Assembly (NCBI GenBank): GCA_024279915.1
Contig: JAJRRB010000084.1
Coordinates: forward strand, 1-64,000
Direction of reading: 5' to 3'
DNA length: 64,000 nucleotides
DNA from: Deltaproteobacteria bacterium
GTDB lineage: Bacteria; Desulfobacterota; Desulfuromonadia; Desulfuromonadales; BM103
A program made the translations under genes and the position numbers. The notes beneath the pieces were generated by a model. The model searched no databases. It worked only from the letters and a program-made list of their open reading frames with translations, and had not been told where the DNA came from. Positions 29,496 to 40,113 of the stretch are shown here, piece by piece. Numbering within the stretch: the first letter of the stretch is position 1; each line of letters starts with the position of its first letter.

Positions 29496-30572
29496 GTGCT
29501 CTATCATCTGCTCTACCCTTTACATACGGAATTTTCAGTCTTATATGTTTTCCGGTTCATTACCTTCCGGACGATCTATGCGGCGATTACGGCTCTCGTT
29601 ATCAGCTTTTTACTGGGTCCATGGTTGATTGAAAAACTTTCGTCGTTGCAGTGGGAGCAAACGATTCGGCGATCGGGACCTGAATCCCATTTCAAGAAAG
29701 AGGGCACGCCGACCATGGGTGGCTCTTTGATCCTTTTTGCTATAGTACTGCCGCCCCTGCTCTGGGCTGACCTGACCAATATGTATGTCTGGTTAGTCCT
29801 TTTGGTCACTGTTAGTTACGGCATCATTGGTTTTGTCGATGACCTGTTGAAAATTCGCAAGAAAAACAGTGACGGATTGTCACCGCGGAAGAAAATGTTC
29901 TGGCAGATGTTGATTGCGTTTGGAGTCGGTATGATCCTGATGGCTTATCCCGGGTTTCAAACCACGCTGGCTTTCCCCTTTTTCAAAAGTTTGAATCCCG
30001 ATCTTGGCTGGTTCTATGTACCATTTGCCATGTTGGTGATTATCGGCGCCAGTAACGCTGTCAATCTTACTGACGGCCTCGATGGCCTGGCGATTGGTCC
30101 GGTGATTATTGCGGCAGGGGCTTACCTGCTTTTCGCATACGTAGCCGGGCATGCAACCCTGGCCAGTTATCTGCAGATCGATGGTGTTAAAGGGGCTGGT
30201 GAACTTTCGATCGTGTGTGGTTCCATGATCGGCGCTGGGCTTGGTTTCCTCTGGTTTAATACTTATCCGGCGCAGGTCTTTATGGGTGATGTCGGTAGCC
30301 TGTCACTAGGCGGAGCCATCGGCACCATTGCTGTGATTACCAAGCAGGAGATCGTGCTGGTGATTGTCGGTGGAATCTTTGTTATGGAAGCGCTCTCGGT
30401 GATTGTGCAGGTAGCTTCGTTTCGTCTCTATGGTAAACGAATTTTTCGCATGGCACCGATTCACCATCATTTTGAACTGAAAGGCTGGGCAGAGCCGAAA
30501 ATTATCGTACGGTTCTGGATTATCAGCATCATTCTGGCATTGATTGGTCTCTCTACCTTGAAGATGAGATAG
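29496..30572 (+). CDS. mraY: phospho-MurNAc-pentapeptide translocase
   Basis: 358 residues, about ten membrane helices. MraY makes lipid I from UDP-MurNAc-pentapeptide and undecaprenyl phosphate. Motifs: [28 protein letters not shown] (Asp-Asp), [13 protein letters not shown], and [21 protein letters not shown] start at 29496 with GGAG upstream. Confidence 0.95.
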   Translation: MLYHLLYPLHTEFSVLYVFRFITFRTIYAAITALVISFLLGPWLIEKLSSLQWEQTIRRSGPESHFKKEGTPTMGGSLILFAIVLPPLLWADLTNMYVWLVLLVTVSYGIIGFVDDLLKIRKKNSDGLSPRKKMFWQMLIAFGVGMILMAYPGFQTTLAFPFFKSLNPDLGWFYVPFAMLVIIGASNAVNLTDGLDGLAIGPVIIAAGAYLLFAYVAGHATLASYLQIDGVKGAGELSIVCGSMIGAGLGFLWFNTYPAQVFMGDVGSLSLGGAIGTIAVITKQEIVLVIVGGIFVMEALSVIVQVASFRLYGKRIFRMAPIHHHFELKGWAEPKIIVRFWIISIILALIGLSTLKMR

Positions 30573-30586
30573 GAATTTAAGGCTAA

Positions 30587-31957
30587 ATGCAAAGAGATTA
30601 TCGGAACAAGAGAATCGTTATTGTCGGTGCCGGTTCAACCGGATGCAGTCTGGCGCGTTTTTTTCGTGCACGGGACGCCCGGGTTACCTTGTCCGATTGT
30701 CGTTCCGCTGATTTTCTCAACAATCTGGATGAATTAAAGAAGTCCGGGGTTGAACTGGACGTGGGTGGTCACACGCAGGCACTTTTTATGGCAGCTGATC
30801 TGGTTGTGATCAGCCCAGGTGTGCCGCTTGATATCCCGATTCTGAAAGCCTGTTGTAAGAATAAAGTGCCAGTTCTCGGTGAAGTAGAAATTGCCTGGCG
30901 AGAACTGACCGGGACCATGATTGCCATTACGGGGACCAATGGTAAATCGACAGTCACCACCCTGATTGGTGAGATGTTCAAAAACTGGCGGGAGAAGGTC
31001 TTTGTCGGTGGCAATCTTGGCACACCGCTGGTCGATGCCGTCAATCAGGATTTTAACTGGTATGTGGCTGAACTTTCATCGTTCCAGTTGGAAACGATAG
31101 AGTCTTTCCACCCACGTTACGCCATGCTTCTCAACATCACTGAAGACCATCTGGATCGTTATCCGGACATGGCCAGTTATCAAGCAGCCAAGGCCCGGAT
31201 TTTTGAGAATCTGCAAGATGATGATATTGCAATTCTCAATCTTGATGATCCATTAGTCATGCAGTCTGCAGCAAAGACTCGGGCAATCAAGGTCTGTTTC
31301 AGCTGTAATAAAGTATTAGCGGATGGCATGAGTCTGGTTGACGGCAAAATCATTTGGCGCTGGCAGGGCAGTGAAGCCATTTTTACTGTCGATGAATTGC
31401 AAATCCGTGGTCGGCACAACCAGGAAAATGTTATGGCTGCCTTGATCCCGTTGCTGCTGGAAGGCTGTCCTGCTGAGGTCGCCTGGAGTGCTGCCAAAAA
31501 GTTTACCGGCCTGCCACATCGCATGGAGTTCCTCGGTGAATTACGTGGCAGCTGTTGGTATAACGATTCCAAAGGCACCAATATCGGCAGTGTTGTGAAA
31601 AGTTTGTCAGGGTTGCAAGAACCCGTCGTGCTGATCGCTGGTGGTAAGGACAAACATGGCGATCTCTCTGCTTTAGTTCCACTGATTACAGAAAAAGTAT
31701 CCCATCTGGTATTGATTGGCGTAGCAGCAGAACGCATGGCAAAGGCTTTTTCCGGACTTACCGAAATTCATCGTGCAAACAGTATGCATGACGCAGTTGG
31801 ACTTGCCGACCAATTAAGCAATTCCGGAGGGGCTGTCCTGTTGTCGCCCGGGTGTTCTAGTTTTGATATGTTCAAAAGTTTTGAAGAACGAGGCCAGGTT
31901 TTTATCCGGGAGTTCCGTGCTTTAAGTCATCACGGAGAATGTGTCAATGGAAGTTAA
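30587..31957 (+). CDS. murD: UDP-MurNAc-L-alanine:D-glutamate ligase
   Basis: 456 residues. Adds D-Glu as second stem residue. N-terminal Rossmann stretch IVIVGAGSTGCSLARFF, ATP loop AITGTNGKSTVTTLIG, then LLNITEDHLDRYPDM and LPHRMEFL. Its last 11 bases overlap the ftsW start. Confidence 0.95.
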   Translation: MQRDYRNKRIVIVGAGSTGCSLARFFRARDARVTLSDCRSADFLNNLDELKKSGVELDVGGHTQALFMAADLVVISPGVPLDIPILKACCKNKVPVLGEVEIAWRELTGTMIAITGTNGKSTVTTLIGEMFKNWREKVFVGGNLGTPLVDAVNQDFNWYVAELSSFQLETIESFHPRYAMLLNITEDHLDRYPDMASYQAAKARIFENLQDDDIAILNLDDPLVMQSAAKTRAIKVCFSCNKVLADGMSLVDGKIIWRWQGSEAIFTVDELQIRGRHNQENVMAALIPLLLEGCPAEVAWSAAKKFTGLPHRMEFLGELRGSCWYNDSKGTNIGSVVKSLSGLQEPVVLIAGGKDKHGDLSALVPLITEKVSHLVLIGVAAERMAKAFSGLTEIHRANSMHDAVGLADQLSNSGGAVLLSPGCSSFDMFKSFEERGQVFIREFRALSHHGECVNGS

Positions 31958-33053
31958 ACAGGGAACAGACAATTCCATATTGGTGCTGGCGGTCTGCTTG
32001 ACCTGTCTCGGTGTGGTTATGGTCTTTTCTTCTTCATCGATTATGGCAGTGCGAGATTACGGTGACAGTTTGTACTTTCTCAAACGTCAGGGTATTTATG
32101 CCGTGCTTGGTTTCGGTGTTATGGCCCTGTTGATGCGCATTGACCTTGAAATCCTGCGCAAGGCGGCCTGGCCGGTATTGGGCCTGTGCACCTTACTGCT
32201 GGTGGCCGTGCTGATACCAGGGGTTGGTAAAAAGATAGGTGGTGCAACACGTTGGCTCAATATCGCAGGGTTCACCTTCCAACCCGCAGAATTCGTCAAA
32301 ATTGGTTTGGTGCTCTTTATGGCACATTCGTTGGCTCGTAAACAGGAGAAGGTTAAGAGGTTCCGCTCTGGTTTCCTGTCTTACATGCTGATCCTGGCTG
32401 TACTTATTGGGCTACTGCTGGCCCAGCCTGACCTTGGCAGTGCCGTGACTGTCGCAGTCGTGGCCACTACCATGCTGATGGTAGCAGGTACTCGGCTGAG
32501 TTATCTGGCCGGTATCGGCTTAATCGCGCTACCGTTTCTTTACTTTATGGTCATGAATGTTGATTATCGTCGCCGGAGGATTCTGGCGTTTCTGAATCCA
32601 TGGGACGACCCGAGCAACACCGGTTTCCAGATTATTCAGAGTTGGATTGCCTTCGGCTCCGGCGGTGCTTTCGGCCAAGGTCTCGGTGAGAGTAAACAGA
32701 AACTCTTCTTTCTGCCCGAGGCACATACCGATTTTATCTTTTCCGTGATTGGTGAAGAGCTTGGCTTTATCGGCGTAATTGTAATCGCTGCGATGTTCAT
32801 GTTGTTGATTCTGAGAGGGTTGCGGATATCGCTCAACGCGCCGAATGAATTCAGCTGCTTTCTGGCTTTCGGTGTCACCCTGCTGGTCGGCATGCAAGCT
32901 TTTGTCAATATGGCCGTAGTCATGGGCATGGTGCCAACGAAAGGGTTGGCTTTGCCGTTCATATCGTACGGTGGAACCAGCCTGGTGACAACGCTGGCAG
33001 CAATCGGCATCTTACTGAACGTTTCACGTCATCTACCGGGGGAGCTGCGATGA
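31947..33053 (+). CDS. ftsW: lipid II polymerase / cell division protein FtsW
   Basis: 368 residues, SEDS family, about ten membrane helices. Works with FtsI as the septal glycosyltransferase. Motifs: GGATRWLNIAGFTFQPAEFVK, RRRRILAFLNPWDDP, FIFSVIGEELGFIG and LPFISYGGTSL. ATG 31947 lies nine bases after GGAG; an in-frame GTG at 31941 would leave only three. The stop overlaps murG (ATGA). Confidence 0.95.
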   Translation: MEVKQGTDNSILVLAVCLTCLGVVMVFSSSSIMAVRDYGDSLYFLKRQGIYAVLGFGVMALLMRIDLEILRKAAWPVLGLCTLLLVAVLIPGVGKKIGGATRWLNIAGFTFQPAEFVKIGLVLFMAHSLARKQEKVKRFRSGFLSYMLILAVLIGLLLAQPDLGSAVTVAVVATTMLMVAGTRLSYLAGIGLIALPFLYFMVMNVDYRRRRILAFLNPWDDPSNTGFQIIQSWIAFGSGGAFGQGLGESKQKLFFLPEAHTDFIFSVIGEELGFIGVIVIAAMFMLLILRGLRISLNAPNEFSCFLAFGVTLLVGMQAFVNMAVVMGMVPTKGLALPFISYGGTSLVTTLAAIGILLNVSRHLPGELR

Positions 33054-34129
33054 AATTGTTGCTGGCTGGTGGTGGCACCGGCGGACATCTCTTCCCGGCG
33101 ATTTCTTTGGCTGAACAGCTCAAGTATGAGGAGCCGCAAAGTGAGATTCTCTTTGTCGGTACCGAAAGAGGACTGGAAGCCCGTATGCTACCTGAACTTG
33201 GTTGGTCTTTAAAAACGATCGAGATGAGTGCCTGGGCTGGGCTTGGTTTTGTGGCCCGCCTGAAAGTCCTTGGCAAGTTGGTGAAGAGCTTTGCTCAGTC
33301 GAGAACGATTTTACGGGAATTTTCACCGGATGTTGTGGTTGGCGTCGGTGGTTATGCTTCAGTTCCCGTGTTGCTGGCAGCAAAAACTTTAGGAATTCCT
33401 TATCTGGTCCACGAACAGAATGCCTGGCCTGGCTTAGCCAACCGTCTGCTTGGTCATTGGGCGAAAAGAGTCTGTCTTTCATTTGGCGAGGCAGACCGGG
33501 CCTTTCACAGCAGCGCCACGGTACTGACTGGCAACCCGGTTCGTGTGGCCATGGAGAATTGTCCCGCCATCCCGGAAGAGCAAATTTGCCTGCTGGTGTT
33601 CGGTGGCAGTCAAGGCGCAAGGGCAATTAATCGAGCTGTCGTTGCCGCTCTGCCTGACCTGGCCGAGTGGCGGGAGAAACTGGAAATCGTACATCAGTCC
33701 GGAAAATTGGATTATGTGGAGGTTGTGCGAGGTTACGAGGAAAATGGCTGGCCAAAGGTTGATGTGCAGCCGTTTATTGTTGATATGGCACAGGCTTACG
33801 CAAATGCGACCCTGATTGTCTGCCGGGCTGGAGCACCCACTCTCGCTGAATTGACGGCTTGTGGGCGGCCAGCTGTTCTGGTGCCATATCCACATGCTGC
33901 AGCTGGTCATCAGTCAGTCAATGCCCAGGCTATGGCAATGAAGGGTGCTGCTCTGATGATGGAAGAATCTGACCTGACACCTGCACGTCTTGGTAAGTTG
34001 ATCAGCGGCCTGCTCCATGATCGGACCAGCCTCACAACTATGGCTGCTGCAGCTAAAACATTAGCACGTCGTGGTGCTGCTGCCCGGATACTGCAAGAAT
34101 GCCGAACCGTTCTCTTGGAAAGGGTTTAA
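33050..34129 (+). CDS. murG: UDP-GlcNAc:lipid I GlcNAc transferase
   Basis: 359 residues. MurG makes lipid II on the cytoplasmic membrane face. [18 protein letters not shown] at the N-terminus and [30 protein letters not shown] and [15 protein letters not shown] in the C-terminal domain are diagnostic. It overlaps ftsW by four bases and precedes murC by ten. Confidence 0.95.
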   Translation: MKLLLAGGGTGGHLFPAISLAEQLKYEEPQSEILFVGTERGLEARMLPELGWSLKTIEMSAWAGLGFVARLKVLGKLVKSFAQSRTILREFSPDVVVGVGGYASVPVLLAAKTLGIPYLVHEQNAWPGLANRLLGHWAKRVCLSFGEADRAFHSSATVLTGNPVRVAMENCPAIPEEQICLLVFGGSQGARAINRAVVAALPDLAEWREKLEIVHQSGKLDYVEVVRGYEENGWPKVDVQPFIVDMAQAYANATLIVCRAGAPTLAELTACGRPAVLVPYPHAAAGHQSVNAQAMAMKGAALMMEESDLTPARLGKLISGLLHDRTSLTTMAAAAKTLARRGAAARILQECRTVLLERV

Positions 34130-34139
34130 GGAGAAAATC

Positions 34140-35516
34140 ATGTACGGCAAGATTCAAAAAATTCATTTTGTTGGTATCGGTGGCATTGGTATGAGTGGGA
34201 TTGCTGAAGTCCTGATTAATCTTGATTATCAGGTGTCAGGGTCCGATCTCAAAGAAAGTGAAATTACCCGGCGTCTTGCCAGCCTGGGCGGAACGATTTC
34301 TTATAGACATCGTGCTGAGAATCTCGCTGACGTTGATGTTGTGGTGACGTCCACGGCAGTCAATCTTGACAATCCCGAAGTGCAGGAAGCAAATCGACGC
34401 AAAATCCCGGTCATCCCTCGGGCTGAAATGCTGGCCGAACTGATGCGTATGAAGCATGGTATCGCTATCGCAGGAACTCACGGTAAAACGACCACGACCA
34501 GTATGGTGGCAACCGTCCTTTCCCACGGCGGTATTGATCCAACCGTAGTCATTGGTGGTCGACTCGATTCAATTGGTTCCAATGCCAAGTTGGGACAGGG
34601 TGAGTATCTGGTGGCTGAAGCCGATGAGTCGGATGGTTCCTTCCTCAAATTATCACCGACCATTGCTGTTGTTACTAATGTTGATGAGGACCACCTTGAT
34701 TACTATCAAGACCTGGATGAAATCCGTTCAACGTTTATTGAATTCATCAATAAGGTGCCATTTTACGGACTTGTCATTCTTTGCCTGGATGATGAAAACC
34801 TGCAGGGTATGATTCCCCAAGTCAAAAAACGTCTGGTGACTTACGGTCTGACCAGTCAGGCGGACTTCATGGCCTCTGAAATTGAACACAATGCTGATCG
34901 AACCAGTTTTATGGTGCAGTACCGCGGTGAATCGCTCGGTCGATTGAATATCCGTATGCCGGGACGGCACAATGTCCTCAACGCATTGGCAGCCGTTGCT
35001 GTTGGCATGGAGCTCGATATGTCTTTTGCCGCGATTGCCGAAGGCTTTCATGACTTTGGCGGTGTAGGACGCAGGTTCCAGATCAAAGGCGAGGCTCAAG
35101 GAATCATGGTCGTGGATGATTATGGTCATCATCCTGTGGAAATAAAGGCCACTCTGGGCGCTGCCCGTTCCGGCTGGGATCGGCGGGTGGTCGCTGTTTT
35201 TCAGCCGCATCGCTACAGTCGTACCGAGGCTTTGTTTGATGATTTCCTGACCGCTTTTTATGAGGCTGACCATATTGCCGTTCTGGATGTTTATGCCGCA
35301 GGAGAAGATGTCCGCCCTGAGGTTACTGCTGAAAAGCTCGCCGATGGCATTAGCGAACATGGACATAAATCGTGTTGTTACTCCGGTAATATCGAATCAA
35401 CCGTCGAGCATTTGCAGGCAGTTCTACAGCCTGGTGACATTGTTATTACCCTTGGTGCCGGCAACGTCTGGCAGGTGGGTGCGGAACTGTTGAAGCTTCT
35501 GGAAAAAGATAGCTAA
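34140..35516 (+). CDS. murC: UDP-N-acetylmuramate:L-alanine ligase
   Basis: 458 residues. Adds the first stem residue. [18 protein letters not shown] at the N-terminus, ATP loop [27 protein letters not shown], and the C-terminal [18 protein letters not shown] 34140 is preceded by AAGGAG; the frame is open 23 codons upstream inside murG. The usual next gene, murB, is missing; ddl follows after 20 bases. Confidence 0.95.
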   Translation: MYGKIQKIHFVGIGGIGMSGIAEVLINLDYQVSGSDLKESEITRRLASLGGTISYRHRAENLADVDVVVTSTAVNLDNPEVQEANRRKIPVIPRAEMLAELMRMKHGIAIAGTHGKTTTTSMVATVLSHGGIDPTVVIGGRLDSIGSNAKLGQGEYLVAEADESDGSFLKLSPTIAVVTNVDEDHLDYYQDLDEIRSTFIEFINKVPFYGLVILCLDDENLQGMIPQVKKRLVTYGLTSQADFMASEIEHNADRTSFMVQYRGESLGRLNIRMPGRHNVLNALAAVAVGMELDMSFAAIAEGFHDFGGVGRRFQIKGEAQGIMVVDDYGHHPVEIKATLGAARSGWDRRVVAVFQPHRYSRTEALFDDFLTAFYEADHIAVLDVYAAGEDVRPEVTAEKLADGISEHGHKSCCYSGNIESTVEHLQAVLQPGDIVITLGAGNVWQVGAELLKLLEKDS

Positions 35517-35536
35517 GCGATAGACGCAAGTTTGAG

Positions 35537-36475
35537 ATGAGAGTTATGGCAAAGCCTGATGATTTGAAAAATACAAAGATTGCGGTGCTCATGGGTGGTC
35601 TCTCCGCTGAGCGGGAGATTTCACTTAAAACCGGGCAGGCGGTTCTGAAGGCATTACTCGAGAATGGTTGCAACGCTGTTGGAATCGATGTCGGTCACGA
35701 TTTACCGGGACAATTGCGGGCAGCAGAAACTGAGGTGGCTTTTATCTGTCTGCATGGGCGTTATGGTGAAGACGGGACCGTTCAGGGAATGCTTGAGATG
35801 ATGCATATCCCTTACACCGGTAGCGGCGTAATGTCATCAAGCATGGTCATGGACAAGGTCGTTACCAAGCAGATTCTGCTTTATCACGAAATCTCGACGC
35901 CTGGATTCGTGGTTTACCGCGCTGGAGATGATAAGAATGAAATGCTGAAGCGTTGTCGACATTTTCCGTTGGTGGTCAAGCCCGCCCGGGAAGGTTCGAC
36001 AATCGGCATCAGTATTGTCCACGACAAGTCACAACTCGAAGCGGGTCTTTCAGAAGCGCTGAAGCACGATGATCTGATCCTCATCGAAGATTTTATTCAG
36101 GGTGATGAAGTGACAGTCAGCATATTGAATAACGAACCGCTACCGATTATCAAAATTGTGCCGAAAAGCGGCTTTTACGACTATGCGTCTAAATATACGC
36201 CGGGACAAACCGAGTACCTGCTGCCAGCGCCGTTGGAAGCAGTCCTCTATAACCGTCTTCAGGAAGTTTCCGTGGCTGCTTGTAAAGCCCTCGTCTGTAG
36301 GGGCGCAGCCAGGGTTGATTTCATGGTGCGGGAGCGTGAATTCTTTTGTCTTGAGATTAACACCATACCTGGGATGACTGAGACCAGTCTGTTGCCAAAG
36401 GCTGCAGCTGAGGCTGGTGTTTCCTTCAACGAGTTGGTGATGCAGATTCTTACGGATGCAGGATTGGACAAGTAA
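35537..36475 (+). CDS. ddl: D-alanine:D-alanine ligase
   Basis: 312 residues, ATP-grasp family. Motifs: VLMGGLSAEREISLKTG, FICLHGRYGEDGTVQGML, VVKPAREGSTIGISIV, and the metal-binding FCLEINTIPGMTETSLLP. It supplies D-Ala-D-Ala to MurF. ATG 35546 is an alternative start three codons in. Confidence 0.94.
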   Translation: MRVMAKPDDLKNTKIAVLMGGLSAEREISLKTGQAVLKALLENGCNAVGIDVGHDLPGQLRAAETEVAFICLHGRYGEDGTVQGMLEMMHIPYTGSGVMSSSMVMDKVVTKQILLYHEISTPGFVVYRAGDDKNEMLKRCRHFPLVVKPAREGSTIGISIVHDKSQLEAGLSEALKHDDLILIEDFIQGDEVTVSILNNEPLPIIKIVPKSGFYDYASKYTPGQTEYLLPAPLEAVLYNRLQEVSVAACKALVCRGAARVDFMVREREFFCLEINTIPGMTETSLLPKAAAEAGVSFNELVMQILTDAGLDK

Positions 36476-36492
36476 ACAAACAACCGGATTAA

Positions 36493-37338
36493 ATGATGCG
36501 TGACCTGAAAACTCACAAGCAGAAGAAAATCAAAAACAACCGGCGCAAGCAGGAAAAGCAGCTGCGAGACTGGAAAAAACTTTTCCATCGTCTGCTGCGT
36601 ATAACCATTGCGTCAGGGAGTGGTTTTCTGCTTGCGAGTGGTGCCTTGTTGACGGCTCAGATGCTTTTGGACTCAGGTTATTTTGGTGTGAAGCAAATTC
36701 GTGTATAGCAACAATTGAGAGTCAGTGAAGGCGATATCCTCGATGCTTCTGATATCAAGGTAGGCGCCAGCCTGTTCGATCTCGAGCTGTATCTGATCGG
36801 CCGCAAGATCGAAGAACATCCATGGATTGCCAGAGCTGACGTGGAGCGATCCTTCCCGGACCAGGTCGTCATCCGGGTGGTTGAACGTGAAGTAAGAGCC
36901 ATTATAGATCTTGGATATCTCTACTACGTTGATAAAGCGGGGGTGGTTTTCAAAATGCTTGATGCGGCTGATCAACTCAATTATCCGGTGATTACCGGGA
37001 TTGACCGGCAGTATCTGCTTGATAATCCGGATCAGACTCAGGACTCCCTGAATCTGGCCCTCCTGCTCATGAATGAGTTGGATAGCCGGACCATCTTTAA
37101 CTTGGAGGATGTTTCGGAAATCCATTACGACCAACAGGAGGGGATGATCCTGCATACCCGGATAGGTGGAGTTCCAGTACGTTTGGGTAAGATGGGTTTT
37201 CGCGCCAAGCTGGAGCGTCTGGAGAGAATTTACAGCGATCTGGAGCCACGCTTAATGGCTCTTAAATATATTGATTTAAACGTGTCCGACCGCGTTATCG
37301 TGAAGGTGGATGTGAAGCGTACGGTTGGCAGAAGTTAG
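36493..37338 (+). CDS. ftsQ: cell division protein FtsQ with an in-frame amber codon
   Basis: FtsQ links the early and late divisome through FtsL/FtsB. The frame encodes a basic cytoplasmic tail (KTHKQKKIKNNRRKQEKQ), one membrane helix, and the POTRA domain (RVSEGDILDASDIKVGASLF), then the FtsQ beta domain (HPWIARADVERSFPDQVVIR, YLYYVDKAGVVFK). Codon 72 (36706-36708) is TAG, between FGVKQIRV and QQLRVSEGD, exactly where the POTRA domain starts. Relatives have a sense codon here, often Glu (GAG), one base away. Reading through gives 281 codons of normal FtsQ; otherwise only a 71-residue fragment is made. Confidence 0.82.
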
Positions 37339-37358
37339 CCTGAAAGAAGGGGAGTGAC

Positions 37359-38588
37359 ATGAACAGTAAACGGGAAAACCTGGTGGTCGGGCTGGATATC
37401 GGCACAACTAAAATTTGTGCGATTGTCGGGGCGATGACCGATGAGGGCTTGGATATTGTCGGTATTGGCACCAGTCCATCGCGCGGTCTACGCAAAGGCG
37501 TGGTTATCAACATCGAAAGTACAGTCAGTGCGATTCGTAAGGCACTTCAGGAAGCTGAGTTGATGGCCGGGTGTGAAATCAAAACAGTCTTTGCAGGAAT
37601 TGCTGGTGGCCATATCAAGGGGATTAACTCTCAGGGCGTGATTGCTATCAAAAATCGCGAAGTCACCAACGATGATGTGCGCCGCGTTATTGATGCTGCC
37701 AAAGCATTGGCGATTCCGATGGACCGGGAAGTGATTCATATCCTGCCTCAAGAATTCATCATCGATGATCAGGACGGCATCAAGGAGCCTCTTGGTATGA
37801 GCGGTGTGCGCCTGGAAGCACGCGTGCATATCGTTACCGGAGCGGTAGCCAGCGCACAGAATATTATTAAAAGTTGCAACAAGGCTGGTGTTGATGTCGG
37901 GGATATAGTCCTGGAACAGTTGGCATCTTCTGAGGCCGTATTGACATCAGATGAAAAAGAGCTCGGTGTTGCGATTGTTGATATCGGTGGCGGCACAACA
38001 GATGTTGCCATCTTTGTCGACGGGGCGATCAAGCACACTTCGGTTCTAGCGCTCGGTGGCAATCATCTGACCACCGATATTGCTGTTGGTCTGCGTACGC
38101 CGACGGCCGAAGCGGAAAAAATCAAGCAGACTTCGGGGTGCTGCCTCTCCTCAATGGTCGGCAAGGATGAAACGATAGAGGTCCCGTCCGTGGGTGGTCG
38201 CGAACCACGCATTCTGTCACGTCAGTTGCTGGCAGAGATTCTTGAGCCACGGGTCGAGGAAATCTTCACTCTGGTTAACCGCGAGATTGTTAAGAGCGGT
38301 TTTGAGGACTTGATCGCATCCGGAGTGGTACTGACCGGTGGTTCGGCGATTTTGCCGGGGATGCCGGAACTGGCTGAGCAAATCTTTGACTTGCCGGTGA
38401 GAAGAGGGAAACCGACCAATATCGGCGGTCTTATCGATGTTGTTAATTCACCAATCTACGCCACTGGTGTTGGTCTGGTGAAGTATGGCAGTCGCAACCT
38501 GGAAACACGCAACTTTGTGATTGGTCAGGAGAATCTGTTCGATCGTGTATCGCGGCGTATGAAAGAGTGGTTCGGAGAATTTTTCTAA
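37359..38588 (+). CDS. ftsA: cell division protein FtsA
   Basis: 409 residues, actin-like. It anchors FtsZ to the membrane through a C-terminal amphipathic helix, here VSRRMKEWFGEFF. ATP-binding motifs: VVGLDIGTTKICAIVG, VAIVDIGGGTTDVAIF and VVLTGGSAILPGM. GGGGAG precedes ATG 37359. Confidence 0.95.
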   Translation: MNSKRENLVVGLDIGTTKICAIVGAMTDEGLDIVGIGTSPSRGLRKGVVINIESTVSAIRKALQEAELMAGCEIKTVFAGIAGGHIKGINSQGVIAIKNREVTNDDVRRVIDAAKALAIPMDREVIHILPQEFIIDDQDGIKEPLGMSGVRLEARVHIVTGAVASAQNIIKSCNKAGVDVGDIVLEQLASSEAVLTSDEKELGVAIVDIGGGTTDVAIFVDGAIKHTSVLALGGNHLTTDIAVGLRTPTAEAEKIKQTSGCCLSSMVGKDETIEVPSVGGREPRILSRQLLAEILEPRVEEIFTLVNREIVKSGFEDLIASGVVLTGGSAILPGMPELAEQIFDLPVRRGKPTNIGGLIDVVNSPIYATGVGLVKYGSRNLETRNFVIGQENLFDRVSRRMKEWFGEFF

Positions 38589-38666
38589 TAAGAAAACAAG
38601 TCTGTAACTTTAAACCGACCGGGGCAACGGAGAAGACCGGTCACAACAATGGCGGAGGGAGTCATT

Positions 38667-39815
38667 ATGTTTGAATTAGAAGAGAAAGATCAGGTAGCAA
38701 GAATCAAGGTTGTTGGGGTTGGCGGTGGTGGGAACAACGCAGTCAATACGATGATTACTGCTCAAATTGAGGGCGTAGAGTTTATGGTGGCAAACACCGA
38801 TGCCCAGGCTTTACGGGTTAATCTGGCACCAATGAAGGTGCAACTTGGTCCCAAACTGACTAAAGGACTTGGTGCTGGCGCCAATCCGGAGGTTGGTCGT
38901 GCTGCAGCCGAAGAGGATAGAGAGCGGTTGAAAGAGCTGTTGCAAGGGGCTGATATGGTTTTTATTGCCGCTGGTCTTGGTGGTGGAACCGGTACCGGTG
39001 CAGCTCCGGTGATTGCTGAAGTTGCCAAGGAAGTTGGTGCTTTGACTGTAGCCGTAGTGACCAAACCGTTCGGCTTTGAAGGTAAGCAGCGCATGGGTAA
39101 AGCTGTGGAGGGCGTTGAAGAACTTAAACAGATTGTTGACTCACTGATCTTGATTCCCAATGATCGACTCAGTGGCCTTGCTGATAAAACAATGGGTATT
39201 ATGGATGCCTTTAAGCCGGCAGATGACGTTCTGCGTCAGGCGGTGCAGGGCATCTCCGATTTAATCACCACAACTGGCGTCATGAATCTCGACTTTGCTG
39301 ATGTGAAGACGGTGATGAGTGAGCGGGGCATGGCGATGATGGGTATCGGCCATGGCGAAGGTGAAAATCGCGCAATCACAGCAGCTCAGCAGGCGATCAG
39401 CAGCCCATTGCTCGAAGAGATTGATATCTCCGGGGCCAAGGGTGTGCTCGTCAATGTTTCCGCTTCCTCCAGCATGACCATGGCAGAATTCGAAGAAGTG
39501 AATGGTCTCATAAGTGAAAAAGTACACGAAGACGCGAATATCTTTATCGGGTTAGTTGTCAATGAAGAGATGGGTGACAAAATTCAGGTGACGGCGATAG
39601 CCACCGGTTTTGGCTGTACCTTCGATACTAACAGCGGTTCTAACTCAGAGTTAGGTCGACCAAATACACCAACCCCGACCAAAATCGACCGCGATATCCC
39701 TGCCTTTATCCGTAACCAGAATCAGGACAAACCTCGCGCCAGTATGCGTATTGGCGCTTACAATGAAGATGAGGAATACGATATCCCAACGTTCCTGCGT
39801 AAACGGGTCGATTGA
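38667..39815 (+). CDS. ftsZ: cell division protein FtsZ
   Basis: 382 residues, tubulin-like GTPase that forms the Z ring. GTP loop [20 protein letters not shown] near residues 98-117; NTDAQAL and [11 protein letters not shown] are present. The C-terminal tail ends [16 protein letters not shown], the conserved peptide bound by FtsA (DIPTFLR). The ATG at 38667 follows GGAGGGAG closely; an upstream in-frame ATG (38649) lies before that site. Confidence 0.96.
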   Translation: MFELEEKDQVARIKVVGVGGGGNNAVNTMITAQIEGVEFMVANTDAQALRVNLAPMKVQLGPKLTKGLGAGANPEVGRAAAEEDRERLKELLQGADMVFIAAGLGGGTGTGAAPVIAEVAKEVGALTVAVVTKPFGFEGKQRMGKAVEGVEELKQIVDSLILIPNDRLSGLADKTMGIMDAFKPADDVLRQAVQGISDLITTTGVMNLDFADVKTVMSERGMAMMGIGHGEGENRAITAAQQAISSPLLEEIDISGAKGVLVNVSASSSMTMAEFEEVNGLISEKVHEDANIFIGLVVNEEMGDKIQVTAIATGFGCTFDTNSGSNSELGRPNTPTPTKIDRDIPAFIRNQNQDKPRASMRIGAYNEDEEYDIPTFLRKRVD

Positions 39816-39834
39816 GAAATAACATTTCCCTGAC

Positions 39835-39853
39835 GGACTGTTCTTAACAGTCC
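39835..39853 (+). terminator. hairpin after ftsZ
   Basis: GGACTGTT (39835-39842), three-base loop, AACAGTCC (39846-39853). A perfect 8-bp stem without a T-run; it may protect the mRNA end or weakly terminate. Confidence 0.4.
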
Positions 39854-39884
39854 AGACGGCCAACTGCTGGAATTTAATTCTGTG

Positions 39885-40011
39885 CTTGTCAAAGGGTGAG
39901 TAGCCGTGCCGGTTCTCCGCCCGGCGTCTGACGGCTTGCTCGTTGCTCTGCGCTTGCCTGTGATGTGACTCCCTTAACTACTTTTGGGCCGCCTTGTGCG
40001 GCCCTTTTTTT
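39885..40011 (+). ncRNA. candidate structured RNA ending in a terminator
   Basis: No ORF is seen between ftsZ and the restriction island, but the sequence is highly folded. AGCCGT (39902-39907) pairs with ACGGCT (39931-39936), enclosing GCCGG / CCGGC (39908-39912, 39921-39925). After about 50 bases comes a strong terminator, GGGCCGC-CTTGT-GCGGCCC (39986-40004), followed by seven T. It matches no riboswitch class I recognise. It could be a small RNA or an elaborate 3' end of the dcw transcript. Confidence 0.4.
39986..40011 (+). terminator. strong rho-independent terminator
   Basis: GGGCCGC (39986-39992), loop CTTGT, GCGGCCC (39998-40004), then T7. It closes the dcw region before the accessory island. 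Confidence 0.88.
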
Positions 40012-40113
40012 GGCTTTTAGTATCATCAGCATTTTTTGTTTTCTGGAATTATGTAAGGGTTTTTAGTAGGATACAAAAAGTATTCACTTTATATGTAATG
40101 TCAGGGGGATAAG

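Noticed and set aside
36706-36708. UAG as pyrrolysine in FtsQ
   Set aside because: Pyrrolysine is known almost only in methylamine methyltransferases and their associates; nothing around suggests it, and a one-base change from GAG is simpler.
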